Assembly (NCBI GenBank): GCA_013002535.1
Contig: JABDJK010000041.1
Coordinates: 1 to 39,885 of the forward strand
Length of the DNA stretch: 39,885 nt
Origin: Hyphococcus sp.
Lineage (GTDB): Bacteria > Pseudomonadota > Alphaproteobacteria > Caulobacterales > Parvularculaceae
Direction of reading: 5' to 3'
The notes beneath the pieces are model-generated. The model saw only the letters and a program-made list of their open reading frames with translations. It ran no database searches and was not told the DNA's origin. Positions 20,303-29,623 of the stretch are shown piece after piece (position 1 is the first letter of the stretch; each line of letters starts with the position of its first letter). The position numbers and the translations under genes are program-made.

Positions 20303-22411
20303 ATGGTCGAAAACCGATACCGTGCGTTTATCAGCTATTCCCATCGCGATCGCGAATGGGCGGACTGGCTGCACCGCCGTCTGGAAAGCTATCGCGTGCC
20401 GAAAAAGCTGGTTGGCGCATTAACCCTCGAAGGATCGGTGCCACGCCGGTTGACGCCAATTTTTCGCGACCGTGAGGATTTGCCCACATCCGGCGATTTG
20501 ACAACAACGGTAGAGCGCGCGCTGCGCAACAGCCATTTCCTGATTGTCATCTGTTCGCCCGCCGCAGCACAGTCAGAATGGGTTTCCGAGGAAATCCGCC
20601 GTTTCAAGGCGCTCCACGGCGAGACCCGAATTCTTGGCCTTATCGTCGACGGCGTACCGTTCGCCAGCGAAGACGGAAACGATAGCGACCCGGCGCTTGA
20701 ATGTTTCCCCCTCGCCTTTCGCCGCCATATCGGATCCGACGGCGCCCTTACCGAGAACAAAGCCGAACCCCTTGCCGCTGATCTGCGTGACGAGGCCGAC
20801 GGGCGCGACAACGCTGCCCTCAAAATTGTCGCGGGGCTTATCGGCGTCAATCTTGACGATCTCATTCAACGCGAGGCGCACAAACGCACAACCCGGCTGG
20901 CGATTACGGCCGGCGTCTTTGGCGGGATCGCGATTGCGATGGGAGCGCTCGCCCTCTTCGCCTTTGACGCGCGCAAAGACGCGGAGCGTCAGCGCGCTGA
21001 CGCTGAGGACGTGATCGAATTCATGCTGACAGACCTCAAAGGTCGCCTGGAAGCCGTCGGCCGCCTCGACGTCATGGACGCCGTTGGCCAGAAAGCGCTC
21101 GACTATTACGCCTCTAAATCCGCCGACGATATGGACGCCGACAGCCTCGGCCGCCGCGCCCGGGCGCAACTCTTGCTGGGTGAAGTCGAAAACCTAAAAG
21201 GCGATCTCGATGCGGCACTTGCGGCCTATACCGAGGCTGCCGCAACGACGGAAGAACAGCTCCGCCGCGACCCGAATAATGAACAACGTATCTTCGACCA
21301 CGCGCAGTCAGTATTTTGGGTCGGGTATTATGCTTGGCAGAAAGGCGATCATGTTCAGGCGGAAGAACAACTTACTAAATATCTGCGTCATGCCCAACGA
21401 CTTGTAGAAATTGATCCCGATAATCCGGACTGGCAAGCCGAGTTAGGTTATGGATATTCGAATATTGGTACATTGTTGATTGACGAAGAAAAATGGCAAG
21501 CCGCCGCTGATAATTTCAGAAAAGCGATTCAGGTCGCCAAGAACTCGATGGTTGGCTCCCCCAATGATGCCAGCAGACTTTTCGACTTAGGGCAGTTGCA
21601 CTCGTGGCTCGCCCGGGCCGAGCGCGAGAGCGGTAACTACCGCCAGGCGGCGAACTCACTCAATAATGAATTTGATATTTATTTGGAGATCCTAAGTTTT
21701 GATCCGCTCAATATGGAAACGAAACGCGCATTGGCAACGGCCTACGGCGCACGTGCGCGGATTGCGTTATCATTAGGCGAGTTGGCGGCGGCGGATAAAG
21801 ATTATCGAAAGGCCACGGATACAATCTCAAGCGTCCTTGATAGTGAACCGACCGACACATTTTCAAGATATGTCTCGGTATCTCAAAATCTTCACGCGAC
21901 GCGATATTTTCTTTTCATCGACGATTTGCCATCAGCAAACCTTGCTTTTAACAATGGAAAGTCCTCTCTGGATTACCTAGCCGAACGCGACATAAACGCC
22001 AGCCGAGCAACTACTTTCCTTACTTCATATGACGCTTTGGCTGCCGAAATGCAGTACCGTGCCTATGGGAGCGGTGCGGCAACATACATTTCTGCACTGC
22101 TTGATAAGCATAGTGAAACAATGGTTGTTGCGACCGACAATTCAGGCTGGGAATACGATCTAGCTACGATCAATTATTTTGCCGGCCTAGCAGCCCTAGA
22201 TAACGGTATTAGCCTAGACGCGACTAAATATTTCACCCGAGGGCTTCAGTTATTGTCTGGGCAAGAAACGCAAAATTTCGACCGATTACTTCTGAAGGCG
22301 AAAATTTTTATAGAAGACAATCAGAGCGTGCAATTTGAAAAGGTGCTGAAACAACTGGAAGAATTGAACCCACAACATCCCGCACTAATGCGCATGCAGA
22401 GAAAAAATTGA
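20303..22411 (+). CDS. TIR domain / TPR repeat membrane protein
   Basis: 702 aa with ATG start and GGGGAAG at 6 bases. The TIR domain spans about 5-125: [21 protein letters not shown], a long insertion with [15 protein letters not shown], then [19 protein letters not shown]97 of WVSEE aligns with the catalytic glutamate of NAD-cleaving TIR domains. After a linker there is one membrane helix (about 199-221), then [21 protein letters not shown], a segment typical of TIR/TPR and kinase/TPR proteins of proteobacteria, then TPR-like repeats to the end. The TIR side is likely cytoplasmic and the TPR side periplasmic. It differs from the TIR protein at 592 in lacking the TolB-N-like part and in insertion pattern, so the two are not recent duplicates. 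The 3' half is visibly richer in A and T than the 5' half. NADase activity is inferred. Confidence 0.85.
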   Translation: MVENRYRAFISYSHRDREWADWLHRRLESYRVPKKLVGALTLEGSVPRRLTPIFRDREDLPTSGDLTTTVERALRNSHFLIVICSPAAAQSEWVSEEIRRFKALHGETRILGLIVDGVPFASEDGNDSDPALECFPLAFRRHIGSDGALTENKAEPLAADLRDEADGRDNAALKIVAGLIGVNLDDLIQREAHKRTTRLAITAGVFGGIAIAMGALALFAFDARKDAERQRADAEDVIEFMLTDLKGRLEAVGRLDVMDAVGQKALDYYASKSADDMDADSLGRRARAQLLLGEVENLKGDLDAALAAYTEAAATTEEQLRRDPNNEQRIFDHAQSVFWVGYYAWQKGDHVQAEEQLTKYLRHAQRLVEIDPDNPDWQAELGYGYSNIGTLLIDEEKWQAAADNFRKAIQVAKNSMVGSPNDASRLFDLGQLHSWLARAERESGNYRQAANSLNNEFDIYLEILSFDPLNMETKRALATAYGARARIALSLGELAAADKDYRKATDTISSVLDSEPTDTFSRYVSVSQNLHATRYFLFIDDLPSANLAFNNGKSSLDYLAERDINASRATTFLTSYDALAAEMQYRAYGSGAATYISALLDKHSETMVVATDNSGWEYDLATINYFAGLAALDNGISLDATKYFTRGLQLLSGQETQNFDRLLLKAKIFIEDNQSVQFEKVLKQLEELNPQHPALMRMQRKN

Positions 22412-22479
22412 GCAAATACGCTTTATGCTCCATTTCCGAAGTTCATGTATTAGCATATCATTTTTCGGAAGCAGTAGGT

Positions 22480-22484
22480 GGAGG
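22480..22484 (+). promoter_or_regulatory. Ribosome binding site deciding the start at 22490
   Basis: GGAGG, 5 bases before GTG 22490. It overlaps the alternative in-frame GTG at 22478, so initiation at 22490 is much more likely. Confidence 0.75.
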
Positions 22485-22489
22485 AATTT

Positions 22490-23068
22490 GTGACAACAAA
22501 CGTACCGATAACGGTGACGGCCATTCCGGGAGCTGATCCGAAAATAAAAGCAGATTATTTGTTTGAATTTTCGGGACCAAATAATCTAGTTGATATTGCC
22601 GGAAATATTACTTTGGATAGAATTCCGAGAGATGACGCAAGAATAACATTTCGTGCAGCGCTAGATCAAAGTGCGCCGCAAGGTTCTAAAATCAAATTCG
22701 TTAGCCCGGCCAAGAGTGCAATTTCTGTCGGCGATACAAAATGCCCAAAATCCTTCAGCAATATGTGCGACTCAAATGGACAAAATTGTCAATTTGAAGA
22801 CCCTAGTCTTTCGAACAATAAGAAGCGGTTGACGATAAAGGACTTAAATACAGACTCAGGAGAATATTTATACGCGCTGCATTTTAAAGTGACGTTTAGC
22901 GACAACACTTCAATTACGCCAACAGCCGATCCAATGATTAAGAATGGCGGCGGCAATAGCGGTGTTCCGCCAAAAGGTTTTTGGGAATCGGGTGAAGCAA
23001 TCGTCTGTAAGACCGAAACCGGCAAAAAGATTACGATCAAGATACCAATCAAAATCACGATAGAATAG
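22490..23068 (+). CDS. Unrecognised 192-aa protein following the TIR-TPR gene
   Basis: 192 aa from GTG 22490. No known family is recognised. There is no signal peptide or membrane helix. The sequence alternates hydrophobic and polar residues in short runs (ITVTAIPG, DYLFEFSG, ARITFRAAL, LHFKVTFSD, ITIKIPIKITIE), suggesting an all-beta sandwich. The cysteines sit in CPKSFSNMCDSNGQNC and a later AIVCKTE. A Gly/Asn-rich segment DPMIKNGGGNSG precedes the last strands. It starts 78 bases after the TIR-TPR stop on the same strand and is followed by a terminator, so the two are probably a two-gene unit. Base composition matches the AT-rich 3' half of the TIR gene rather than the housekeeping genes. 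It could be a partner or ligand of the TIR-TPR protein, but that is only context. Confidence 0.65.
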   Translation: MTTNVPITVTAIPGADPKIKADYLFEFSGPNNLVDIAGNITLDRIPRDDARITFRAALDQSAPQGSKIKFVSPAKSAISVGDTKCPKSFSNMCDSNGQNCQFEDPSLSNNKKRLTIKDLNTDSGEYLYALHFKVTFSDNTSITPTADPMIKNGGGNSGVPPKGFWESGEAIVCKTETGKKITIKIPIKITIE

Positions 23069-23097
23069 TTGAAGCCGAACTTCGTACCGAATTTGAA

Positions 23098-23130
23098 ACC
23101 CGGCGCACCATTAGCGCCGGGTGTTTCTTT
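23098..23130 (+). terminator. Rho-independent terminator of the TIR-TPR unit
   Basis: 9-bp perfect arms ACCCGGCGC / GCGCCGGGT, a 7-base loop, then GTTTCTTT, starting 30 bases after the stop of the 192-aa gene. Confidence 0.8.
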
Positions 23131-23284
23131 GCGCGAAATTCCAGTTGAATTAACTACTTTCGATTCAACCCCCAGATGGTAATTTTTCTTGAAACCCGCA
23201 TTTGGTGGATAGTTATCCTCACGCCTCGTGGAGGCCTTAAAGTGGTCTCCATGAAAAATTATAGAATCGAAAACAACGAATTCT

Positions 23285-23381
23285 GTCATTCCGGCGGACG
23301 CCGGAATCCATGGCGGCAAAATGCGGCCATTGCGATGTTATTAATGCCTGGCCATGGATCCCGAATTAAATCCGGGATGAC
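23285..23381. repeat. Paired palindromic intergenic repeat (REP/BIME-like)
   Basis: Left arm 23285-23313 (GTCATTCCGG...CCATGG type) and right arm 23352-23381 are inverted copies: the right arm read backwards gives GTCATCCCGG...ATCCATGG. Each arm is itself an imperfect palindrome (CCGGCG/CGCCGG and CCCG/CGGG cores). The GTCATCCCGG half is a widespread proteobacterial intergenic motif. About 38 bases lie between the arms. No coding capacity. Confidence 0.75.
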
Positions 23382-23415
23382 GAAGGTAAGCGCTTCGCAT
23401 CAATCTGGCCGCCCC

Positions 23416-23462
23416 GCGGTGCAATCGCAGGGCCCATCACCTGCCTCATTAAACTGCACCGC
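23416..23462. repeat. Inverted repeat in the spacer
   Basis: Arms GCGGTGCA (23416-23423) and TGCACCGC (23455-23462), with inner CAGG/CCTG pairing. No T-run follows. It may be a second degenerate intergenic element or a small structured RNA. Confidence 0.4.
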
Positions 23463-23711
23463 GTTTGCGGGAGATAGATCGCGACTTTCGTCGGGAAGAC
23501 GGAATTTGATTTCGCGATGACACACCAGACCACAAAATGGAATGATCACCGACGTGAACGTCACCCCAGCTAACACCATCCCAACGCCTCAATGTTTCCG
23601 CCATTCTCCTCCCGAGAACCAGACCAGATTCGCCGGAAACCAAGACAGAGCAAGGGGTGAAACGGATTTAAAAGTCGCGATAAGCGTCACATCGATTTGC
23701 GCCACCGTCCC

Positions 23712-23744
23712 GCAAAAAGAAAACCCCCGGCGCGCGGCCGGGGG
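23712..23744 (-). terminator. Rho-independent terminator downstream of rpsA
   Basis: Arms CCCCCGGC / GCCGGGGG around a 5-base GC loop. On the minus strand it is followed by TTTTCTTTTTG, about 28 bases after the rpsA stop. Confidence 0.85.
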
Positions 23745-23772
23745 CTCCTTCGAGAAAACGAATAGTTTCGGT

Positions 23773-25479
23773 CTAGTCGTCTTCTTTTTCTTTCAGCGCG
23801 GCGCCGAGAATGTCGCCGAGCGATGCGCCGCTATCGGCCGAACCAAACTGTTCGACCGCTTCTTTTTCTTCAGCGACTTCGCGCGCCTTGATCGAGACAT
23901 TGATGCGCCGCGTTTTTGTATCGATCGTTGTGACACGTGCGTCGATTTTGTCGCCGACAGCGAAACGCTCCGGGCGCTGTTCCGAGCGCTCTTTGGAGAG
24001 GTCGGATTTGCGAATGAAGGCTTTGGGGCCGTCATCGCCGGAAAGCTGGACTTCAATACCGCCGGTTTCAATCGCTGTGACCGTACAGGTAACGTCGTCG
24101 CCGCGTTTCAATTCGCCAATGGCTTCGATTGGATCAGAACCGACCTGTTTGACGCCAAGAGAAATGCGTTCCTTCTCCGGATCGACATCTAGGATTTTCG
24201 CTTTGACCATCTGGCCTTTTTCATAATCCTTGATCGCTTCTTCGCCGGAACGATTCCAGTCGAGGTCGGACAAGTGGACCATGCCGTCCATCTCTTCATT
24301 GAGACCGACAAACAAACCAAACTCGGTGATGTTTTTGATTTCGCCTTCAATGACAGAGCCAATTGGGAATTCTTCTGAGAAGCGCTCCCACGGATTATCG
24401 AGGCACTGTTTCAGGCCAAGAGAAATCCGGCGTTTGGTCTCGTCAACTTCGAGCACCATCACATCGACTTCCTGAGAGGTCGAAACGATTTTGCCCGGAT
24501 GGACGTTTTTCTTGACCCAGCTCATTTCGGAAACATGGACGAGGCCTTCGATGCCGTCTTCTAGCTCAACAAATGCGCCGTAATCGGTGATGTTGGTAAC
24601 CTTGCCGCGGAAACGCCCATCGATCGGATATTTCGCTGCAACGCCTTCCCAGGGATCAGGCTGAAGCTGTTTGATGCCGAGAGAAATACGGTGAGTTTCC
24701 GGATTGATCTTGATGATCTTGACGCGAACTGTGTCGTTGACACCCAGGACTTCCGACGGATGATTGACGCGGCTCCAGGACATATCGGTGACGTGCAAGA
24801 GGCCATCAACGCCCGGCGCCAATTCGACGAACGCGCCGTAATCGGTGATGTTTTTAACAACGCCTTCGCGTTCATCGCCCTCGTTCAGTTCCTTGACGAC
24901 TTCCTGGCGATGTTCCGCGCGATCTTCTTCCAGAATGGCGCGGCGCGAGACAACGATATTACCGCGGCGCTTGTCCATCTTCAGTATACGGAAAGGTTGC
25001 GCGATATTCATCAACGGACCGGCGTCACGCACCGGGCGGATATCAACCTGGCTGCCCGGCAGGAATGCGACAGCGCCGCCGAGGTCAACGGTAAATCCGC
25101 CTTTGACGCGGTTGAAGATTTCGCCGTCGACGCGCTCGCTGTCGGCATAAACTTTTTCAAGGCGATCCCACGCCTCTTCGCGGCGCGCTTTTTCACGGCT
25201 GATTACTGCTTCGCCGAGCGCGTTTTCGACGCGCTCAACATAGACCTCGACTTCGTCGCCGACCGTCAGGTCAGCGGGTTTTCCAGCGAGGGCGAATTCT
25301 TTTAAGGGAACCCGGCCTTCAGTTTTGAGGCCGACATCAATCACTGCGACGTCTTTTTCGATGGCGGTGACTTTGCCTTTGACGACCGTTTCTTCAAAAT
25401 CCTGACGGTCAACTAGTGAGGCTTCGAGCATTTCCGCGAAATCGTCGCGGGACGGGTTAAGGGTTTCAGTTGCAGACAC
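23773..25479 (-). CDS. rpsA: 30S ribosomal protein S1
   Basis: 568 aa with GTG start, beginning MSATETLNPSRDDFAEML as usual for alphaproteobacteria. Six S1 RNA-binding domains are visible at about 30-96, 115-181, 202-270, 287-357, 374-444 and 461-530. The central ones show the repeated ITDYGAFVEL / GLLHVTDMSW / RISLGIKQ pattern, and domain 5 has ITEFGLFVGL. S1 brings mRNA to the 30S subunit. It is third in the conserved aroA-cmk-rpsA order, 213 bases after cmk, so it may have its own promoter there. It ends with a strong terminator. Confidence 0.97.
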   Translation of the reverse strand: MSATETLNPSRDDFAEMLEASLVDRQDFEETVVKGKVTAIEKDVAVIDVGLKTEGRVPLKEFALAGKPADLTVGDEVEVYVERVENALGEAVISREKARREEAWDRLEKVYADSERVDGEIFNRVKGGFTVDLGGAVAFLPGSQVDIRPVRDAGPLMNIAQPFRILKMDKRRGNIVVSRRAILEEDRAEHRQEVVKELNEGDEREGVVKNITDYGAFVELAPGVDGLLHVTDMSWSRVNHPSEVLGVNDTVRVKIIKINPETHRISLGIKQLQPDPWEGVAAKYPIDGRFRGKVTNITDYGAFVELEDGIEGLVHVSEMSWVKKNVHPGKIVSTSQEVDVMVLEVDETKRRISLGLKQCLDNPWERFSEEFPIGSVIEGEIKNITEFGLFVGLNEEMDGMVHLSDLDWNRSGEEAIKDYEKGQMVKAKILDVDPEKERISLGVKQVGSDPIEAIGELKRGDDVTCTVTAIETGGIEVQLSGDDGPKAFIRKSDLSKERSEQRPERFAVGDKIDARVTTIDTKTRRINVSIKAREVAEEKEAVEQFGSADSGASLGDILGAALKEKEDD

Positions 25480-25692
25480 CTGTCTTACAATCTCCAGTTT
25501 GGATCAGCGAAATGCCAGCCCGTTTTTCGAGCGGTCTTTCCGGGCGATTGGCGAACTTATGTTTTGCGCCGCGCCGGACCGTTGAACCTGGTTTTCAATT
25601 TAGCGGCGCTACAAGCGATTTGGCGGACACACAAAAACCGCAACCCGAGGCTAGTTTATTTATTCGCCTTCGCATGTGCGCGGGCAAATATC

Positions 25693-26349
25693 CTAACTGC
25701 AACGCCGGGTTACGCCGTCAATCACGCGGCGCGCCGCCGCGAAGGCCGCGTCTATAGACAAATGAGTCGTATCAAGCAACTCCGCGTCGTCGGCCCTTGT
25801 CATCGGCGCGTCATCGCGGGCGGCGTCCCGCGCGTCCCTTTCGACCAAGTCCTTGTAAACAGTCGCTTCTTCAAGGGTTGGCCGCGACGGCGACAGCTCC
25901 AGCCAGCGACGGCGGGCGCGCACATCCGCACTCGCCGTTACAAAGAATTTCACCGTGGCGTCGGGACAGACAACCGTGCCAATATCCCGTCCGTCAAGAA
26001 CTGCGCCCTTCAGGCCTGGCTTTGGCTCATTGGCGAAGCGCCGCTGAAATTCAAGAAGCGCCGCGCGAACGTCGGCGTTAGCCGCTACGACGCTCGCTGC
26101 CGCGCCAACTTTACGGGTGCGGATGTCTGCGTTTTCAATTTTCTCGATGTCGAAATTCTTCGCCGCTTTAGCGGCAAGCGCCGCGTCGTTCGGATCATTC
26201 CCGTCTTCGAGAAGGAGCCAGGCAACGCCGCGATAAAGTACGCCGGTGTCGAGATAGGCGAGCGCATATTGATCAGCGATCAATCGCGCCAGCGTTCCCT
26301 TCCCCGATGCGGCCGGGCCGTCAAGAGCAATGACAATCGGCTTTTCCAT
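25693..26349 (-). CDS. cmk: Cytidylate kinase
   Basis: 218 aa with ATG start. P-loop GPAASGKGT at 11-19, then YLDTGVLYRGVA (substrate binding), LDGRDIGTVV and DATVKFFVTAS in the expected order, followed by the LID region with RARRRWLE and YKDLVERDARDAARD. It phosphorylates CMP and dCMP to the diphosphates using ATP. It lies 44 bases downstream of aroA and upstream of rpsA, the standard alphaproteobacterial order. Confidence 0.96.
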   Translation of the reverse strand: MEKPIVIALDGPAASGKGTLARLIADQYALAYLDTGVLYRGVAWLLLEDGNDPNDAALAAKAAKNFDIEKIENADIRTRKVGAAASVVAANADVRAALLEFQRRFANEPKPGLKGAVLDGRDIGTVVCPDATVKFFVTASADVRARRRWLELSPSRPTLEEATVYKDLVERDARDAARDDAPMTRADDAELLDTTHLSIDAAFAAARRVIDGVTRRCS

Positions 26350-26393
26350 CGGGACGCCACTATGGGCGCCGTCACTCGGAAGGCAAGTTCAAA

Positions 26394-27710
26394 TTATATG
26401 CTTTGGCGAATATTGCCGCCGAGCATTGCGATTGTTTCCGCGAAATCCGGAAAACTGGTCGCAATCATGCGCGTATCATCAACCGTAACTGGTTCTTTTG
26501 TGGCGAGACCCATTGTCAGAAAACTCATGGCGATGCGGTGGTCGTTATGCGTCGCGACACATGCGCCGCCGCGGGGCGCACCGCCGGTTACGCGCATCCA
26601 ATCGTCGCCTGTTTCAACGTTAACGCCGCACGCCCTCAGCCCTGTTTCCATCGACGCCAGGCGATCACTTTCTTTTACACGCAACTCGCCAACCCCGGCG
26701 AATCTCGTCTCCCCCTTTGCAAACGAAGCAACAACACTGAGAATTGGGTATTCGTCGATCATCGACGCTGCTCGCTCTGGCGGCACATTGACGCCATTCA
26801 GTTTTGAATGACGCACCCGGACATCGGCGATCGGCTCACCGCCGGATACGCGCTCGTTCTCAAACGTGACGTCAGCGCCCATGTCTTCGAGGGTATTGTA
26901 GAAGCCGGTTCGATGCGGGTTTACCAGAACGTTCTCAATGGTGATATCGGAGCCCGGCATGATCAACGCCGCAGCGGCGAGAAACGCGGCGGAAGATGGA
27001 TCGCCTGGTACGATTATTTCTGTCGCCGAAAGTCGCTGTCCGCCTTTAAACGTAACGACCCGGCCGCCGCCGGTAGCGTCTGACACATCAATCGAGGCGC
27101 CAAACGCCGCTAACATGCGTTCTGTATGATCGCGCGTCGGCGTGGGCTCGTGGAAGGTCGTCACTCCCGAAGCAAAAAGACCCGCAATTAAAACCGCCGA
27201 CTTGACTTGCGCCGATGCTACCGGCGACCGGTACTCAATGCCCTTCAATTGACCATTCGGCACAATCGAAACCGGCAGCCGCCCATCTTGGGAAATCGCT
27301 GATGCGCCCATCATTTCAAGCGGCTCCAGGACCCGGCCCATAGGCCGGCTTCGCAGCGAAAGATCGCCATCCAATGATGCGGCCAATCCGCCGCCAGCCA
27401 GCAAACCCATGATAAGGCGCGCCCCAGTGCCCGAATTTCCAAGATAAAGAGGCTTTTCCGGGGCTGACAGTTTTCCGCCAGCAACTCGCCAAACTTCTTT
27501 TTCGCGCTCGATTTCGACGCCCAGAGCCCGCAATGCGCCGGCGGTTCGCAAAACGTCCTCGCCCTCCAAGAGGCCTCGTATTTTCGTTTCACCTTCGGCC
27601 AACGCGCCAAAAATCAAGGCCCGATGAGAAATTGATTTGTCGCCCGGCGCCGTCACTTTGCCGGTCAATGCGGACATTGATACATCTTTTTGCGCTTTCT
27701 CGACCGCCAT
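26394..27710 (-). CDS. aroA: 3-phosphoshikimate 1-carboxyvinyltransferase (EPSP synthase)
   Basis: 438 aa with ATG start after GGGACGGG. It carries GDKSISHRAL (23-32), GNSGTGARL (91-99), RPMGRVLEPL (122-131), DEYPILSV, GELRVKESDRL and DHRIAMSF, the pattern of class II enzymes similar to the CP4 type. It makes EPSP from shikimate-3-phosphate and PEP in the aromatic amino acid pathway. The residue matching the special Ala100 of CP4 is Gly94 here, so this residue does not predict glyphosate tolerance. It is first gene of aroA-cmk-rpsA and diverges from the FYDLN-type gene across 107 bases. Confidence 0.96.
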   Translation of the reverse strand: MAVEKAQKDVSMSALTGKVTAPGDKSISHRALIFGALAEGETKIRGLLEGEDVLRTAGALRALGVEIEREKEVWRVAGGKLSAPEKPLYLGNSGTGARLIMGLLAGGGLAASLDGDLSLRSRPMGRVLEPLEMMGASAISQDGRLPVSIVPNGQLKGIEYRSPVASAQVKSAVLIAGLFASGVTTFHEPTPTRDHTERMLAAFGASIDVSDATGGGRVVTFKGGQRLSATEIIVPGDPSSAAFLAAAALIMPGSDITIENVLVNPHRTGFYNTLEDMGADVTFENERVSGGEPIADVRVRHSKLNGVNVPPERAASMIDEYPILSVVASFAKGETRFAGVGELRVKESDRLASMETGLRACGVNVETGDDWMRVTGGAPRGGACVATHNDHRIAMSFLTMGLATKEPVTVDDTRMIATSFPDFAETIAMLGGNIRQSI

Positions 27711-27817
27711 TTCCCGTCCCTAAAAATCCCGCTTTGTAAGCCTTATTCCTTTTGACAGCGCCTCGTCATCGTGGCAACAGAACCGCCGATCAAGGGTCCA
27801 CTCCAAGCGGTAGAAAT

Positions 27818-28252
27818 ATGAGCAAACCAGAATTAGGCGAAAAACGCGATTGCCCGGAATGCGGCGCACGCTTTTACGATCTCACAAAATCACCAGCGCA
27901 TTGCCCGAAATGCCACCATGAATTTGTCCCCGAGCCATTGCTTAAACCGCGCAAAACTGCGCGCGACGACGAGGCCGCCAAGGACGCCGACACAACCGAA
28001 AAGAAACCAGAAGCTGAAGCTTCACTTGAAGATGCTGACAAAGAGAAAAAAGCGCCCAAATCAAATAAGCGTCCGGCGCTCGACGACGATAGTGACGATG
28101 ATGATGACGACGAAGATGATGAATTAAGTGATATCGACGACATTGATGTCGATTTGGATGATGACGACGACGAAGACGATGACAGCTTGCTTGAAGACGA
28201 CGATGACAGTGATGTCTCTTCGATCATCAAGCCTGCGAAAGACGATGATTAG
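27818..28252 (+). CDS. FYDLN-type acidic zinc-ribbon protein (TIGR02300 family)
   Basis: 144 aa from ATG 27818, giving the family start MSKPELGEKRDCPECG; an in-frame ATG at 27752 is not supported. Four cysteines in C12-x2-C15 and C29-x2-C32 form a zinc ribbon around the signature, which here reads FYDLT instead of FYDLN. The rest is low complexity: a Lys/Glu/Ala section, then long Asp-rich runs interrupted by ELSDIDDIDVDLD. The family is restricted to alphaproteobacteria and has no established function. Divergence from aroA and a following tRNA-Ala are its usual surroundings. Confidence 0.9.
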   Translation: MSKPELGEKRDCPECGARFYDLTKSPAHCPKCHHEFVPEPLLKPRKTARDDEAAKDADTTEKKPEAEASLEDADKEKKAPKSNKRPALDDDSDDDDDDEDDELSDIDDIDVDLDDDDDEDDDSLLEDDDDSDVSSIIKPAKDDD

Positions 28253-28371
28253 TAAGGCCGCGCTTGGGTGATATTTGAACTACATTGTGCGCGGTGAGTA
28301 TTGAATAACCTATTTTGCCTTAGCGTTAATTTTGCGAATAATTGCAAATTGACGAATTGGAAAAAAAGAAT

Positions 28372-28447
<76 letters not shown>

Positions 28448-28560
28448 TTCTTTGATTGTTATTTGATTATAAAATTCACTCTCTATTGAACGCAAAAAAT
28501 GCTATTAAGCTGACCAGGCGGCGGCGCAGCGTGCAACGACTTTTGGGCGGAGACAGCAAG

Positions 28561-29613
28561 ATGAAACTGATTGTGACAGGAGGCGCTGGTTTCATAGGCT
28601 CGGCTGTTGTTAGACAAGCTATCGCTGCCGGACACATTGTTCACAACGTCGATAAGCTGACTTACGCCGCAAATTTGGCAAACTTGGCCAATGTTGATGA
28701 CCATGAAAACTACCATTTTCATCGACATGATATCTGCGACCAAGCGGCACTAACAGAAATATTTGAATCTGCACAGCCCGACGCCCTCATGCATCTTGCC
28801 GCGGAAACTCATGTCGACAGGTCGATCGACGGCCCTCGTGATTTTATTGAAACAAATATAGTAGGCACTTATTCACTCCTTGAAGCCGCACGCTGTTACA
28901 TTGCGAACACAAGCGCAGAGAATTTCAGATTTCATCATGTTTCGACCGACGAGGTTTATGGCTCGCTCGGTCCAACTGGTGAGTTTACGGAGACATCCCC
29001 TTACCAGCCAAATTCTCCCTATTCGGCCGCCAAAGCATCATCCGACATGTTGGTGCGCGCTTGGGGCGAAACATTCGGATTGCCAGTCGTCATTACTAAT
29101 TGCTCAAACAACTACGGTCCGTATCAATTCCCGGAAAAACTCATCCCTGTGGTAATCCTAAACGCACTCGCTGGTAAAAAAATACCGGTTTACGGCAAAG
29201 GCGAAAATGTTCGAGATTGGCTCTACGTAGAAGACCATGCCGCCGCGTTGCTGCTCGTTTCTGAAAAAGGAAAAATCGGCGAACTCTACAATATTGGCGG
29301 GCGCGCTGAAGAATCGAATATCAATCTTGTGAAAACAATCTGCCGGATTTTGGATGAAGAACTCGCGGATTCTCCGCACAGACCGCATGAGAATTTGATC
29401 GAATTCGTTTCGGACCGGCCGGGCCACGACCTTCGCTATGCGATCAATTGCGATAAGATCGAAAAAGATCTTGGCTGGTCACCCAATACGAATATTGATA
29501 ACGGCCTTCGACACACCGTTCGGTGGTATCTTCAAAACGAACAGTGGTGGCGCGATATTCAAAACCGGGGTTTCGACGCAGGCAAGCGAATTGGCCTGGC
29601 AAACCGCAAATAA
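28561..29613 (+). CDS. rfbB: dTDP-glucose 4,6-dehydratase
   Basis: 350 aa from ATG 28561, with GGAG 8 bases upstream; an in-frame ATG at 28456 would add 35 non-homologous residues. NAD-binding GGAGFIG at 7-13. Active-site T129-D130-E131 in STDEVYG and Y154-SAA-K158 match the extended SDR dehydratase. It converts dTDP-glucose to dTDP-4-keto-6-deoxyglucose for rhamnose and related sugars. Ten bases precede rfbD. The partner genes rfbA and rfbC are not in the window. Confidence 0.95.
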   Translation: MKLIVTGGAGFIGSAVVRQAIAAGHIVHNVDKLTYAANLANLANVDDHENYHFHRHDICDQAALTEIFESAQPDALMHLAAETHVDRSIDGPRDFIETNIVGTYSLLEAARCYIANTSAENFRFHHVSTDEVYGSLGPTGEFTETSPYQPNSPYSAAKASSDMLVRAWGETFGLPVVITNCSNNYGPYQFPEKLIPVVILNALAGKKIPVYGKGENVRDWLYVEDHAAALLLVSEKGKIGELYNIGGRAEESNINLVKTICRILDEELADSPHRPHENLIEFVSDRPGHDLRYAINCDKIEKDLGWSPNTNIDNGLRHTVRWYLQNEQWWRDIQNRGFDAGKRIGLANRK

Positions 29614-29623
29614 GCGATAACCC

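Larger units (their letters stand above)
23131..23711. other. Palindrome-rich intergenic spacer without a gene
   Basis: About 580 bases between two terminators. No credible coding frame is seen. It contains the paired palindromic repeat at 23285-23381 and an inverted repeat at 23416-23462. The rest shows nothing recognisable. Confidence 0.5.

Noticed and set aside
22789-23319. Minus-strand open frame beginning within the palindromic repeat
   Set aside because: Its start is simply the translation of the intergenic repeat (PPWIPASAGMT type), and it runs antisense through the 192-aa gene.
25564-26811. Long plus-strand open frame opposite cmk and the end of aroA
   Set aside because: It lies entirely antisense to well-recognised genes or their spacer and shows no domain. 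It is a by-product of the codon usage of the real genes.
27874-28230. Serine-rich minus-strand open frame
   Set aside because: It is the antisense of the Asp-rich tail of the FYDLN-type gene (GAC/GAT repeats read as Ser codons).
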